The position numbers were made by a program, and so were the translations under genes. A stretch of 64,000 bases of DNA from Verrucomicrobiota bacterium (lineage in GTDB: Bacteria; Verrucomicrobiota; Verrucomicrobiia; Opitutales; Opitutaceae): contig JAEZGX010000041.1 of NCBI GenBank assembly GCA_023416735.1, forward strand, positions 186,001-250,000. Direction: 5' to 3'. Every line of letters begins with the position of its first letter. The stretch's first letter is position 1. Under the pieces are notes generated by a model. That model ran no database searches. It was not told where the DNA came from and was given only the letters and a program-made list of their open reading frames with translations. Positions 55,745 through 64,000 of this stretch are shown piece after piece.

Positions 55745-56653
55745 ATGACCTTCGCCGAAATCACCGCCGCCCTCCCGTCGCAAGCGGTCACCTCGATCGA
55801 TCTCCCGTTTCCCCGCGTCGCGTCCGGCAAGGTCCGCGACATCTTCGACCTCGGCGACGCCCTCCTGCTCGTCGCCAGCGACCGGCTGTCCGCGTTCGAC
55901 GTCATCCTGCCCGACGGTATCCCCGGCAAGGGCGCCATTCTCACGCAAATGAGCAACTGGTGGTTCTCACAAACCAGCCATCTCATCCAAAACCACCTGC
56001 TGCCCAACCAAGCCGATCTTCTCGCCAACAAATACCAACTCTCCCGCGATCTTCAGCTGCGCAGCATGGTCGTCCGCAAACTCAAGCCGCTCACCATCGA
56101 GTGCGTTGCCCGCGGCTATCTGATCGGCAGCGGCTGGAGCGCGTATCAGAAAACCGGATCCGTCTGCGGCATCCATCTTCCTCCGGGCCTGCGCCAGGCC
56201 GATCGCCTGCCGAAGCCGATATTTACGCCGACGACAAAAGCGCCGAAGGGCCAACACGACGAACCCATCGACGACGCCCAGGGCGCCGCCGCGATCGGTC
56301 CGGCGCTCTACGAAAAAGTGAAATCCACCAGCCTCGCCCTGTATCAGTTTGGCCACGACCGAGCGCAGCAGGCGGGCATGATTCTCGCCGACACGAAGTT
56401 CGAGTTCGGCACGGACGAGCAGGGCAACCTCGTCCTCATCGACGAGGTCCTCACGCCCGACTCTTCGCGCTACTGGCCAGCGGACAGCTATGCGCCCGGC
56501 ATGTCGCCGCCCAGTTACGATAAACAATTCGTCCGCGATCACCTTCTCGCCATCCGCTGGGATCAAAAATCTCCCGCCCCCCGCCTGCCCGCCGCGGTCA
56601 TTGCTCGCACCCAGGAAAAATACCTCGCCGCCCTTCGCAATCTCCTCGGCTGA
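55745..56653 (+). CDS. purC: SAICAR synthase (phosphoribosylaminoimidazole-succinocarboxamide synthase)
   Basis: 302 residues. SAICAR synthase signatures are clear: KVRDIFDLGD, SDRLSAFDVILPDGIPGKG, VECVARGYLIGSGW, and DTKFEFG...VLIDEVLTPDSSRYWP. The enzyme joins aspartate to CAIR in purine biosynthesis in the cytoplasm. It is the first host gene to the right of the tRNA and is transcribed away from it. The length fits the longer single-domain variant of the family. Confidence 0.95.
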   Translation: MTFAEITAALPSQAVTSIDLPFPRVASGKVRDIFDLGDALLLVASDRLSAFDVILPDGIPGKGAILTQMSNWWFSQTSHLIQNHLLPNQADLLANKYQLSRDLQLRSMVVRKLKPLTIECVARGYLIGSGWSAYQKTGSVCGIHLPPGLRQADRLPKPIFTPTTKAPKGQHDEPIDDAQGAAAIGPALYEKVKSTSLALYQFGHDRAQQAGMILADTKFEFGTDEQGNLVLIDEVLTPDSSRYWPADSYAPGMSPPSYDKQFVRDHLLAIRWDQKSPAPRLPAAVIARTQEKYLAALRNLLG

Positions 56654-56708
56654 CCCGCTGCCGCGCTCGTTTGCGCGCCGGAGATAATTCGCCAAGCTCG
56701 CGGGGCTC

Positions 56709-57242
56709 ATGGCCGCCGCACCCGAACTCCTCACGTTTCGCTTTGGCGACGCCGGCGGAATCCCGAACCATCCGCGGCTTCCCATCCTGATCTACAAACG
56801 CGCCGCCCTCGCGTTCTGTCCGCCCGACAACCCAGAAGCGATCGCACGCTGGTTCGAACAAACCTGGCCGCAACATCACTGGCAGCCCGCTTGGCGTTGG
56901 GGCGTGTATGATTTTCCGCACTACCACAGCACCGCGCACGAGATTCTCGGCGTTTATCGCGGACGCGCGTCGCTTCGCCTCGGCGCCAGTGTCGGCGTGA
57001 CGCTCGTCGTCGAACCGGGCGACGTCATCGTGCTGCCCGCCGGAACAGGCCACGAGAATCTCGGCGCCAGCGAAGACTTCCACGTGGTCGGCGGTTACCC
57101 CGAAGGACAAGAAGCCGATCTGCTCCGTGGACATCCTGGCGAGCGTCCCGCCGCCGATGAACGCATCGCACGCGTCCCCCTCCCCAAAGCCGATCCGCTC
57201 TCCGGATCCACCGGCGCGCTCATGCGCCAATGGTCGCTTTAG
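56709..57242 (+). CDS. Cupin-domain protein (YjlB-like)
   Basis: 177 residues. A single cupin fold is suggested by the metal-binding HYHSTAHEILGVYRG motif, the strand VVEPGDVIVLPAGTGHENLG and the following VVGGYPEG. The N-terminus (FRFGDAGGIPNHPRLPILIYK) matches small cupins of the YjlB type. Substrate and reaction are unknown. It follows purC by 55 bp and converges with cinA, its stop being 27 bp away. Confidence 0.75.
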   Translation: MAAAPELLTFRFGDAGGIPNHPRLPILIYKRAALAFCPPDNPEAIARWFEQTWPQHHWQPAWRWGVYDFPHYHSTAHEILGVYRGRASLRLGASVGVTLVVEPGDVIVLPAGTGHENLGASEDFHVVGGYPEGQEADLLRGHPGERPAADERIARVPLPKADPLSGSTGALMRQWSL

Positions 57243-57268
57243 TCACGCGGCACGTTTCCGCGTCTGCG

Positions 57269-58600
57269 CTACTGCATCACTCCGGTGCGCTGCACCGGCG
57301 CCACCGCGCCATTCGCCACGCGCATCAATTCACGTCGCAGCCAGTCGAGCGCGGCATTCACCGCGCGGATCTTCACCGTCGCGCGCGGACCGGGATAACT
57401 CAACTTCTTCGACCACACGCCGTGAGGCGCATGCAGCGCGATGAAGATCGTGCCGACGCGATTTCCTCCCGACCCGCTGGTCTCACCGCCAAATCCCGTC
57501 ACCGCCAGACCGTAATCCGCTCCCAACGTCTCCGCCGCGCCCGTCGCCATCGCCACCGCGCACTCCGCGCTCACCGCGCCGTGCTGCAGCAGCAAACATT
57601 CAGGTATATCCAAAAGTTGCATACGCGCATCGTTCGAACAGCAAACGACTCCGCCCGCGAAAAACTTGCACGCCCCCGCGATCTCGTTGAGCGCATTCGC
57701 GAGCAGGCCGCCCGTGCCGGTTTCCGCCACCGCGAGTCGTTTTTCCTGCGTGCGCAGAAGATCGCTGACGATCTTCGCCAGCGAATCATGACCGTAACAG
57801 GTCAGATCCTCACCCAGCAGTTTTCCGCACTCGCGCGCCGCGACTTCAAGCTGCGCCGCCGACAGCACCCCGCTCGACGAGCTCACGCGGCAATCGACCA
57901 TTCCTTGATGCGCGCAAAACGACACGTTCAACGCTTCGCCATAGCGATCGAAGACCGATTGCAGCTTCGTCTCCAAAGCCGACTCTCCCACGCCTGCGGT
58001 GCGAATCTGCACGTAGGCCTCGCGATCGAGCAACAGCCCGCGTGTCGCCAGCCGCGGCAGCACCTGATCGATAAAAATCGGATGCATCTCATTCGGCGGA
58101 CCAGGCAGCATGCAGAGCACCCGTCCGTCTTGCTCGACCCATAAACCAGGCGCGGTGCCATTCGAATTCGGCAGGACCTCGCCGTGCTCAAAGCGATACG
58201 CCTGCTTGAGATTGTTCGCAGTCATCTTCCGGCCGAACGCCGCAAACCGACTCGAAATCGCACGCTCGATCTCCGCATCGAAAACCAACTTCTGCCCCAG
58301 CACCGCCGCCAGCACCTCACGCGTGCGATCGTCGCACGTCGGCCCAAGACCTCCCGTGGTGATCAACACATCCGACCGCGCCCAACTCTCGCGAAACTGC
58401 CGCGCAATCGCCTCCGCGTCGTCGGTGATCGTGACATTGCGCGCCAACGTCACACCCCGACGACCCAGCTGTTGGCCGATAAACGTCAGATGCGTGTTCG
58501 TCGCCAAACCCAGCAGCAACTCGTCGCCCAACGTGAGCAATTCGTAGTGCACCTGTTTCACAGGCTTCGACGGGGGGCCGGCGTGGACAGATGAAACCAT
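57269..58600 (-). CDS. cinA: CinA-family protein (MoCF-binding domain plus NMN amidase-type domain)
   Basis: 443 residues from MVSSVHAGPPSKPVKQVHY at 58600; an upstream in-frame ATG (58681) would overlap uvrC. The N-terminal half is the molybdopterin-binding-like COG1058 domain (LLTLGDELLLGLATNTH, ITTGGLGPTCDDRT, LPGPPNEMHPIF). The C-terminal half is the CinA amidase domain (AVAETGTGGLLANALNEIAGACK, DYGLAVTGFGG). The family hydrolyses ADP-ribose and deamidates NMN in pyridine-nucleotide salvage. It is divergent from uvrC with only 36 bp between the two starts. Confidence 0.9.
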   Translation of the reverse strand: MVSSVHAGPPSKPVKQVHYELLTLGDELLLGLATNTHLTFIGQQLGRRGVTLARNVTITDDAEAIARQFRESWARSDVLITTGGLGPTCDDRTREVLAAVLGQKLVFDAEIERAISSRFAAFGRKMTANNLKQAYRFEHGEVLPNSNGTAPGLWVEQDGRVLCMLPGPPNEMHPIFIDQVLPRLATRGLLLDREAYVQIRTAGVGESALETKLQSVFDRYGEALNVSFCAHQGMVDCRVSSSSGVLSAAQLEVAARECGKLLGEDLTCYGHDSLAKIVSDLLRTQEKRLAVAETGTGGLLANALNEIAGACKFFAGGVVCCSNDARMQLLDIPECLLLQHGAVSAECAVAMATGAAETLGADYGLAVTGFGGETSGSGGNRVGTIFIALHAPHGVWSKKLSYPGPRATVKIRAVNAALDWLRRELMRVANGAVAPVQRTGVMQ

Positions 58601-58636
58601 ACTTGCGAGGGCGGAGATTAGGCGGAATCTGGGAAA

Positions 58637-60172
58637 ATGCCAGCGAGCGACCCGGCAAATCTCAAGGAGAAGGTCCGGCACCTGCCGGACAAGCCAGGGG
58701 TGTATCTAATGAAAGACCGGCTTGGGCGAATCATTTACGTCGGCAAAGCGCGGAGCCTGAAAAAACGCGTGTCATCTTATTTTCAGCAAGGTCGCGCGCG
58801 CCTGATCATGCAGCCAAAAATTCGCGCGCTCATTCCGTTGATCGCGGATTTCGACACCATCGAGGTGAAGTCCGAACCTGAAGCGCTCCTGCTCGAAGGG
58901 AAACTCATCAAGCAGTGGCGGCCGCGCTACAATACCGACTTCACCGACGACAAACGCTTCCTCCTTGTTCGGCTCGATCTCCATGAGGAACTGCCGCGTT
59001 TCCGTCTCACCCGCATCAAAAAAGACGATCGTTCGCGCTACTTCGGCCCGTTCGCTCACAGTGGTCTGCTGCGAAAAACACTCGCGCAAATGCGTCGGCA
59101 GTTCGGCATCCTCCTCGGCGACGGCACGCCCGAAAAATTGTCCGACGGCACATGGCGTCTCTACGACGACGTTCGCCAGGAAATCTACGGCGGCCTCAGC
59201 GTCGTCACCGCAGAAGCTTATCGCCGCCGCGTCGAGGATGCGGCCGCATTCCTCGAAGGAAAATCACGCGAATGGCTCGAAACGCTGCGGGCCGAAATGA
59301 TGCAGGCCGCCGCCGAACAACATTTCGAAAAAGCCGCCGAACTGCGCGACATCGTCTTCGCCCTCGAGGAAACACTGCGCAAAACCCGCCGCTTCGAACG
59401 ACTCGATCCGACGCGTCCCGCCGCCGATGAGGAAGCGTTGCGCACGCTCGGCGAAGCGCTCGGCTTGCGCAGTCCGCCGCGCACCATCGAGTGCTTCGAT
59501 ATCTCGCACATCTCCGGAACCTTCGTCGTCGCATCGATGGTGCACTTCGCCAACGGCCGCCCCGACAAGAACAATTACCGTCGGTTTCAGATCAAAAGCT
59601 TCATCGGCAACGACGACTTCCGCGCGATGGAAGAAGTCGTCGGCCGTCGCTATCGGCGACTCGCGGAAGAGGGAAAGTTATTCCCCGATCTCGTCGTCAT
59701 CGATGGCGGACGCGGCCAGATCGGCGCGGCCCTGAAAGCCTTCGTGGGCCTTGACGCGATGCCGCCGCCGATCATCGGCCTCGCGAAGAAACACGAGACC
59801 GTCTTCTTCCCCGACGAACGCGCCCCGCTCAACCTGCCGCTCACCCACCCCGGCCTGCAACTGCTGCAACGCGTGCGCGACGAAGCGCACCGCTTCGCCA
59901 ACACCTACAATGCCGTGCTCCGCTCGAAGAAAATTCGCGAGAGCGTGCTCGACGATTTCGAAGGCCTTGGCCCCGTGCGCCGCGCCGCCCTGATGGCTCA
60001 TTTCGGCAGCATCGACCGGCTGCGTGCCGCCTCCGCCGAAGAGATCGGAGAAGTGGAAGGATTCGGACCCAAACTCGCCGCGGAGCTCCACGCGTTTCTA
60101 GCTCGGAAAGCCGAGCCGGTTGCGGCAAATGCTCCCGCGAACGATGAAACTCTTCCCGATCCTGACGCTTAG
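58637..60172 (+). CDS. uvrC: Excinuclease ABC subunit C
   Basis: 511 residues, shorter than the usual ~600. The N-terminal GIY-YIG domain (LPDKPGVYLMKDRLGRIIYVG, residues about 17-37) makes the 3' incision. A UVR motif (HFEKAAELRDIVFALEE) binds UvrB. The RNase-H-like C domain (ECFDISHISGTFVVAS, VVIDGGRGQIG) makes the 5' incision. The tandem helix-hairpin-helix (FEGLGPVRRAALMAHFG and VEGFGPKLAAEL) is present. The linker between domains seems reduced. Its 3' end overlaps the esterase gene by 29 bp. Confidence 0.95.
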   Translation: MPASDPANLKEKVRHLPDKPGVYLMKDRLGRIIYVGKARSLKKRVSSYFQQGRARLIMQPKIRALIPLIADFDTIEVKSEPEALLLEGKLIKQWRPRYNTDFTDDKRFLLVRLDLHEELPRFRLTRIKKDDRSRYFGPFAHSGLLRKTLAQMRRQFGILLGDGTPEKLSDGTWRLYDDVRQEIYGGLSVVTAEAYRRRVEDAAAFLEGKSREWLETLRAEMMQAAAEQHFEKAAELRDIVFALEETLRKTRRFERLDPTRPAADEEALRTLGEALGLRSPPRTIECFDISHISGTFVVASMVHFANGRPDKNNYRRFQIKSFIGNDDFRAMEEVVGRRYRRLAEEGKLFPDLVVIDGGRGQIGAALKAFVGLDAMPPPIIGLAKKHETVFFPDERAPLNLPLTHPGLQLLQRVRDEAHRFANTYNAVLRSKKIRESVLDDFEGLGPVRRAALMAHFGSIDRLRAASAEEIGEVEGFGPKLAAELHAFLARKAEPVAANAPANDETLPDPDA

Positions 60173-61664
60173 CGTCTGCCTCGCCGCGATTCAGGTTTCA
60201 CAGGCCGCGATCGTGCTCGCACCGCTGTTCAGCGATGGCGTCGTGCTCCAGCGCGAAGAACCGATCCCCATTTGGGGCCGCGCCGAACCGGGCCAAAAAC
60301 TCGCGGTGACATTTCAGGATCAAAACGTGAGGACGACCGCGGACGCAGAGGGACGCTGGATCGTTTACCTCGATGCCGTTGCCGCCAGCAGCGATCCGCA
60401 CGAAATTATCGTCGCCGCCGCGAAGGAGAGCGTGGTGGTGCGCGATGTCGTCGTCGGCGAGGTCTGGCTCGCCTCCGGACAGTCGAACATGGAGTGGACG
60501 ATTGCGAACGTCCTCCCCGAGGAACAAAAAATCGCCGCCGTCGATCTTCCGCTCGTTCGTCATCTCAAAATCGAACGCGCCACGTCCAGCCGGCCGGCCG
60601 ACACCGTGCGCACGAGCGGCTGGCAAAAAGCCACGCCTTCCACTGCGCCTCACTTCAGCGCGGTCGGATATTTCTTCGCTCGCGAACTCCACCGCAGTTT
60701 GCGTGTTCCTGTCGGAATCGTGAACAGCTCGTGGGGCGGCACTCCCATCGAAGCCTGGATGAGCGATCGTTCGCGCCACGTTACCACGCTCGGCGCCGTG
60801 ATCGACGAACGCTGGCAGGCGCAACGGAAGGAGTGGACGCCCGAGCGGGTCGCGCGTTATCCGGCCGACATGGACGCGTGGCAAAAAGCACAAGCGCATG
60901 CGATCGCGACGAAAACCGAAAACCCGCTTCCTTGGCCGCGGCCGCCAGCCACCGACGATTCTCCCGAACGACCGGGAAATTTATTCAACGGCATGATCGC
61001 GCCGCTTCAGCCTTTCGCGCTGCGCGGATTTCTCTGGTATCAGGGCGAGTCCAACGTCGAGCGCCCGAACGAATACGAGGAGCTGTTTCCCGCGATGATC
61101 CGCGCGTGGCGCGCCAACTGGGGCAACGACTCGCTGCCATTCTACTTTGTCCAAATTCCCAACTTCGCCGACGGAAACCCCCAAGGCCGCCAGTGGGCGC
61201 GTCTGCGCGAAGCGCAAACCAAAGCGCTCGAACTCCCGCGCACCGCGATGGCTGTCACGATCGACATCGGCGATCCCGACAACCTTCATCCGCGGGCGAA
61301 ATTGGAAGTGGGTCGTCGACTCGCGCTGATCGCGAAAACGGAAATCCACGATCTTCCCGGCGACACGTCCGGCCCGATGTTCGTAGGAGCGACCCGCGAA
61401 AACGGAGCCATGCGCGTGCGCTTCACGCATGCCGCCACCGGCCTCATCGCTCATCAACGGCCCGTGCAATCGCTGGAACTCGCCGGCGCCGACCAGGTTT
61501 TCCATCCGGCGGGGGGTCGAATCGAACGCGACACGCTGGTGGTTACTTCGCCGCAGGTTTCCGCACCTGTCGCCGTGCGCTACGCTTGGACGAACGCTCC
61601 CGTCGCCAACCTCTACAACGGCGCGGGTCTCCCCGCGGAGCCATTCCGCAGCGACAATTGGTGA
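60144..61664 (+). CDS. Sialate O-acetylesterase-like exported esterase
   Basis: 506 residues from MKLFPILTLSVCLAAIQVSQAA, a signal peptide, starting inside the last 29 bp of uvrC. The SGNH-type sequence WLASGQSNMEW gives the catalytic Ser, GGTPIEAWMS and WYQGESNVERP follow, and IGDPDNLHPRAKLEVG supplies the Asp/His pair. The family removes acetyl groups from sialic acids, and related members act on plant polysaccharides. The product is periplasmic or secreted. The overlap with uvrC suggests transcriptional read-through rather than functional linkage. Confidence 0.85.
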   Translation: MKLFPILTLSVCLAAIQVSQAAIVLAPLFSDGVVLQREEPIPIWGRAEPGQKLAVTFQDQNVRTTADAEGRWIVYLDAVAASSDPHEIIVAAAKESVVVRDVVVGEVWLASGQSNMEWTIANVLPEEQKIAAVDLPLVRHLKIERATSSRPADTVRTSGWQKATPSTAPHFSAVGYFFARELHRSLRVPVGIVNSSWGGTPIEAWMSDRSRHVTTLGAVIDERWQAQRKEWTPERVARYPADMDAWQKAQAHAIATKTENPLPWPRPPATDDSPERPGNLFNGMIAPLQPFALRGFLWYQGESNVERPNEYEELFPAMIRAWRANWGNDSLPFYFVQIPNFADGNPQGRQWARLREAQTKALELPRTAMAVTIDIGDPDNLHPRAKLEVGRRLALIAKTEIHDLPGDTSGPMFVGATRENGAMRVRFTHAATGLIAHQRPVQSLELAGADQVFHPAGGRIERDTLVVTSPQVSAPVAVRYAWTNAPVANLYNGAGLPAEPFRSDNW

Positions 61665-61704
61665 CGATCCGCTTCGCCTGTCCCGCGTAAGCTGAAACGC
61701 CGCG

Positions 61705-62775
61705 CTACTTCTTCACCGCCCAAACCGAGGTCACACTCGCGAGCTCGAAGTTTTTCGCCTCCGGCAAGGCGCGCACGAAATCTTCCGTATCGTAAATTTC
61801 AGGACGCGCCAGCAAATCGCCGACGCGAAGATGGCGAAAGCGCTCGCGAGCCTCGGGCGGGAGGCCCTCGAGATAACTGTTCAAAAACCAGGTCAACGAC
61901 CAGATCGGTCGTCCGTAGATCGGAACGGCCGTCCGCTCGATGCGGCAGGTTTCTTCAAACAGGTTCGCGAGGCCCTGCGAGGTCATGTTGTAGTAGTGCG
62001 ACGGATACCCGTGATACGGCTGCAGGAACGGCACGTCGGCGTAGATCGTCCCACCGGGTTTCGTCACCCGCACAAGTTCTCGCGCAGCCGCGAACGGATC
62101 CTTCACGTGCTCCAACACGGCGCACGAGATCGTCGCGTCGAACGTGTTGTCGAGAAACGGCAGCGACTCGTTCACCGCGAGAACATCGGTGCTGGGAAAG
62201 GGAAAAATTTCCACCGTCACCACATTCGCGCGATCGTCGCGACGCAGCCCGGCGCCAGCATCGAGCACAAGTCCGTCCCGATGCCGCTCGATCAACTCTT
62301 TCACCGCCGGCCCGTAGTCATGCGACGAGATCGCCGCCGACGTATCGATCGCAAACACCGCGCGCTGCTCGGGCGTGAGGAAGTTGAAGTGAAATGGGTT
62401 TTCCGTGAACGTGCGCTCTGACTGAAGATGCGGCCGGATTCGCTCGAGCCGACGCGCCTTGTTCGGTGGCAGCGACACGGGAGCGAGTCGCTGTTCCCAG
62501 ACAAACGGAGCGCCGCCGCCAACATCGCACGTGAGCCGCACGATCTCGCCGTGAAGACCGGTTTGATCGACTACGCCGCTAAAACCACTGACGTGCGCGT
62601 AATCCGGCTTCGCCGCCCGGACATCCGGCCGCGGCTCCAGTGCGAGCGCACTCGCTCCCGCTGAGACGCCGCGAAGGGGCGATTCGCTCGCGATCCATCC
62701 TCGAATCCGAAAAGGCGCGGCGAGTGGAATTTCGCGCGGCGCGTCGAGGTGAACAAGCGTCGGCAGCGTAGACAT
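61705..62775 (-). CDS. Class I SAM-dependent methyltransferase with N-terminal beta domain
   Basis: 356 residues from MSTLPTLVHLDAPRE at 62775. The frame is open to 62859, but that upstream ATG lies in the terminator of the neighbouring gene. The first ~110 residues form a beta-rich domain like those attached to glycosyltransferases (PLAAPFRIRGWIASES). The rest is a methyltransferase of the type-11 group: VLDAGAG, VVTVEIFPFPSTDVLAV, NTFDATISCAVLEHVKDP and KPGGTIYADVPFLQPYHG. The target is unknown; cell-surface glycan modification is possible. It converges with the esterase gene. Confidence 0.75.
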   Translation of the reverse strand: MSTLPTLVHLDAPREIPLAAPFRIRGWIASESPLRGVSAGASALALEPRPDVRAAKPDYAHVSGFSGVVDQTGLHGEIVRLTCDVGGGAPFVWEQRLAPVSLPPNKARRLERIRPHLQSERTFTENPFHFNFLTPEQRAVFAIDTSAAISSHDYGPAVKELIERHRDGLVLDAGAGLRRDDRANVVTVEIFPFPSTDVLAVNESLPFLDNTFDATISCAVLEHVKDPFAAARELVRVTKPGGTIYADVPFLQPYHGYPSHYYNMTSQGLANLFEETCRIERTAVPIYGRPIWSLTWFLNSYLEGLPPEARERFRHLRVGDLLARPEIYDTEDFVRALPEAKNFELASVTSVWAVKK

Positions 62776-62857
62776 GCGTCGCTGCGCAGCTTTCGAAGCA
62801 GCTGGTTCGCGGCAATGCGAAAGAATACCTCTCGGCCGAACAGCGCTCACAGCGCAC

Positions 62858-62884
62858 AAAAAAGCCCGACACGAGGTCGGGCTT
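62858..62884 (-). terminator. Rho-independent terminator after the Ig-like protein gene
   Basis: On the minus strand a 9-bp stem AAGCCCGAC/GTCGGGCTT with a 5-base loop is followed by TTTTTT. It begins 24 bp past the stop codon at 62908 and separates that gene from the methyltransferase gene. Confidence 0.9.
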
Positions 62885-62907
62885 GAATTGCTGGGCTGTG
62901 CTTTCGC

Positions 62908-64000
62908 TCAGGGAACTTCGTAGATCTCAATCAACACCGTGCCCGCCGCCGTGGTGTTCGCACCCGTGACCTGCGCGGTGTAGATGCCGGGCTCCAACGT
63001 GACGAGGACAGCGGCGTCCTTGCTGCCGGAATCGAAGGGCGCAGGCCCCGTCGCCGCGATGGCCGCGGCGATTTCCGCACCGCTCGCACCGCCGGACATC
63101 GGAGTCTCCCAATCGTTGTTTTCCGCAATCATGTTTCCGCCGCGGAAGACCTTCACAACGGTGTCGTTGATCGCGTCGGTCACGCCCGCCTTTGTGAGCA
63201 CCGGTCCGGCGCCGCGGATGAGCACGCGACGCGGTTGATCGCCGCTGAGGAAGAAGCCGCCCGTGAGCATGCCGCCCGCGTCGATATAACCGCGGGCCGA
63301 CATCGCTGCGAACTGCTGCGTGCTCGATTCACCGGCGGCGTCGTAAACCTCCGCCAACACCTGGCCGCTTCCGTTCGCCACGGCCGGATCGATCACCACC
63401 GTATAAGGACCAGGGCTCAACGTCGGCGCCACCGCCGTGTCGTTGCTATCCGCCGCCAGCGGGAACTCGCCCAGTTGAGCGAAGAGCTGCGCGAGCGCGG
63501 GATCGCCGCCCCACTTCGTATTCTGAAGCTGTTGCACGCCATTCTTGTTGAGCGACAAGCGCGGCTGGGCGAGGAAGCCGGTGACGTTTTGACTTTCCAG
63601 GCCAGGTCCGACGCCGCGCAGGAGCACGGTTTTGTTTTGGCCGCTGACCACGAAGCCGACGATGAGCGGGCGCGAACTATTAACGTTCGCGAGACACGCG
63701 ATGTTCAACAGGTGCCACTGACCCGACCCGCCGCCGCTGCCAGGAACAGTGACGATGATCGTGAGCGTAGCCGTGCCGGTTCCGAGGCTGTTCGTTGCAG
63801 AAATCGTGACCGTATAGGTCCCCGTTTGAGTCGGCGTTCCGCTGATCACACCGGTCGTCGTGTTGATCGAAAGGCCCGGAGGCAGGCCCGTCGCCGCGTA
63901 GCTCGTCGGCTGGCCGGTGGCCGCGATCGCGTAGAAGAAGTTGGAGCCCGTGGCGCCGTTAACCGCGGTCGCGCTGGTGATGACCGGCTGGCCGTTGCCG
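62908..64000 (-). CDS. Secreted putative-Ig-domain protein, C-terminal part only
   Basis: The minus-strand frame is open from the right edge of the window to the stop at 62908-62910, so the start lies outside. The visible ~363 residues begin in an Ig-like (He_PIG-type) repeat, with the phrases SYAATGLPPGLSINTTTGVI, GTPTQTGTYTVTISATNS and LTIIV, a spacer rich in Gly and Ser, and then a repeated beta domain (VLLRGVGPGLESQNVTGF, VLIRGAGPVLTKAGVTDA) ending in VEIYEVP-like strands. Such proteins are large exported or surface proteins in Verrucomicrobiota. Function unknown. Confidence 0.7.
   Translation of the reverse strand, partial: GNGQPVITSATAVNGATGSNFFYAIAATGQPTSYAATGLPPGLSINTTTGVISGTPTQTGTYTVTISATNSLGTGTATLTIIVTVPGSGGGSGQWHLLNIACLANVNSSRPLIVGFVVSGQNKTVLLRGVGPGLESQNVTGFLAQPRLSLNKNGVQQLQNTKWGGDPALAQLFAQLGEFPLAADSNDTAVAPTLSPGPYTVVIDPAVANGSGQVLAEVYDAAGESSTQQFAAMSARGYIDAGGMLTGGFFLSGDQPRRVLIRGAGPVLTKAGVTDAINDTVVKVFRGGNMIAENNDWETPMSGGASGAEIAAAIAATGPAPFDSGSKDAAVLVTLEPGIYTAQVTGANTTAAGTVLIEIYEVP

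Noticed and set aside
60272..61690. 472-codon plus-strand frame overlapping the sialate O-acetylesterase gene
   Set aside because: Arg/Ser-rich, no motif; the overlapping frame has a signal peptide and SGNH motifs.

Overview
The window looks like chromosome of a high-GC, polysaccharide-degrading verrucomicrobial bacterium, probably of the Opitutaceae. That placement is inference from gene content: a sialidase-like enzyme, an acetylxylan-esterase-like enzyme, a sialate O-acetylesterase, a TonB-receptor-like signal peptide and a secreted putative-Ig protein, mixed with housekeeping genes (purC, cinA, uvrC). No rRNA or other marker is present to fix it.

Layout. 1-5105 is host-type carbohydrate metabolism: a partial exported protein, a sialidase-like protein, a HEAT-repeat protein translationally coupled to an MFS transporter, and an exported esterase. 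About 5.5-55.5 kb reads as one integrative and conjugative element (ICE) next to a tRNA-Glu(TTC) gene at 55550-55627. Its tyrosine integrase and excisionase-like gene lie directly beside the tRNA 3' end. I could not find the second attachment copy, so the left boundary (somewhere in 5106-5646) is inferred. 55.7-64 kb is host chromosome again.

Inside the element. (1) 5.6-20.3 kb: a minus-strand operon of a ~1000-residue protein of unknown function, a 2043-residue DUF1998 helicase resembling Druantia DruE, an iron-sulfur PD-(D/E)XK nuclease, a HEPN-like protein and an HNH nuclease, divergent from a C5-cytosine methyltransferase and a Vsr-type endonuclease. (2) 20.7-24.5 kb: a Hachiman pair (HamA nuclease, HamB helicase). 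(3) 24.6-25.9 kb: a stand-alone RES-domain protein with a zinc-finger-like N-terminus. (4) 26.2-43.2 kb: conjugation genes on the minus strand, namely a Trb-type type IV secretion set in trbC-D-E-J-K-L-F-G-I order without a VirB11/TrbB ATPase, a ClpB-like AAA+ ATPase, a single-domain response regulator, an AraC regulator, a coupling protein with a degenerate Walker B, and a MobF relaxase. (5) 44.8-50.5 kb: a second defence cluster with a Lit-like metallopeptidase, a RadC-like protein and an IetA/IetS-type ATPase plus subtilase pair. (6) 50.9-55.5 kb: a frameshifted IS110 transposase and the maintenance/integration module.

The two non-coding signals most worth attention are both shared between distant modules. 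A perfect 16-bp palindrome occurs upstream of the relaxase (43303-43318) and upstream of the small-HTH/DUF3102-like operon (53922-53937). A 51-bp sequence with 40 identities occurs shortly upstream of the coupling-protein gene (39816-39866) and of trbC (35819-35869). These suggest element-wide transcriptional wiring of transfer and maintenance. No CRISPR array or rRNA was seen.
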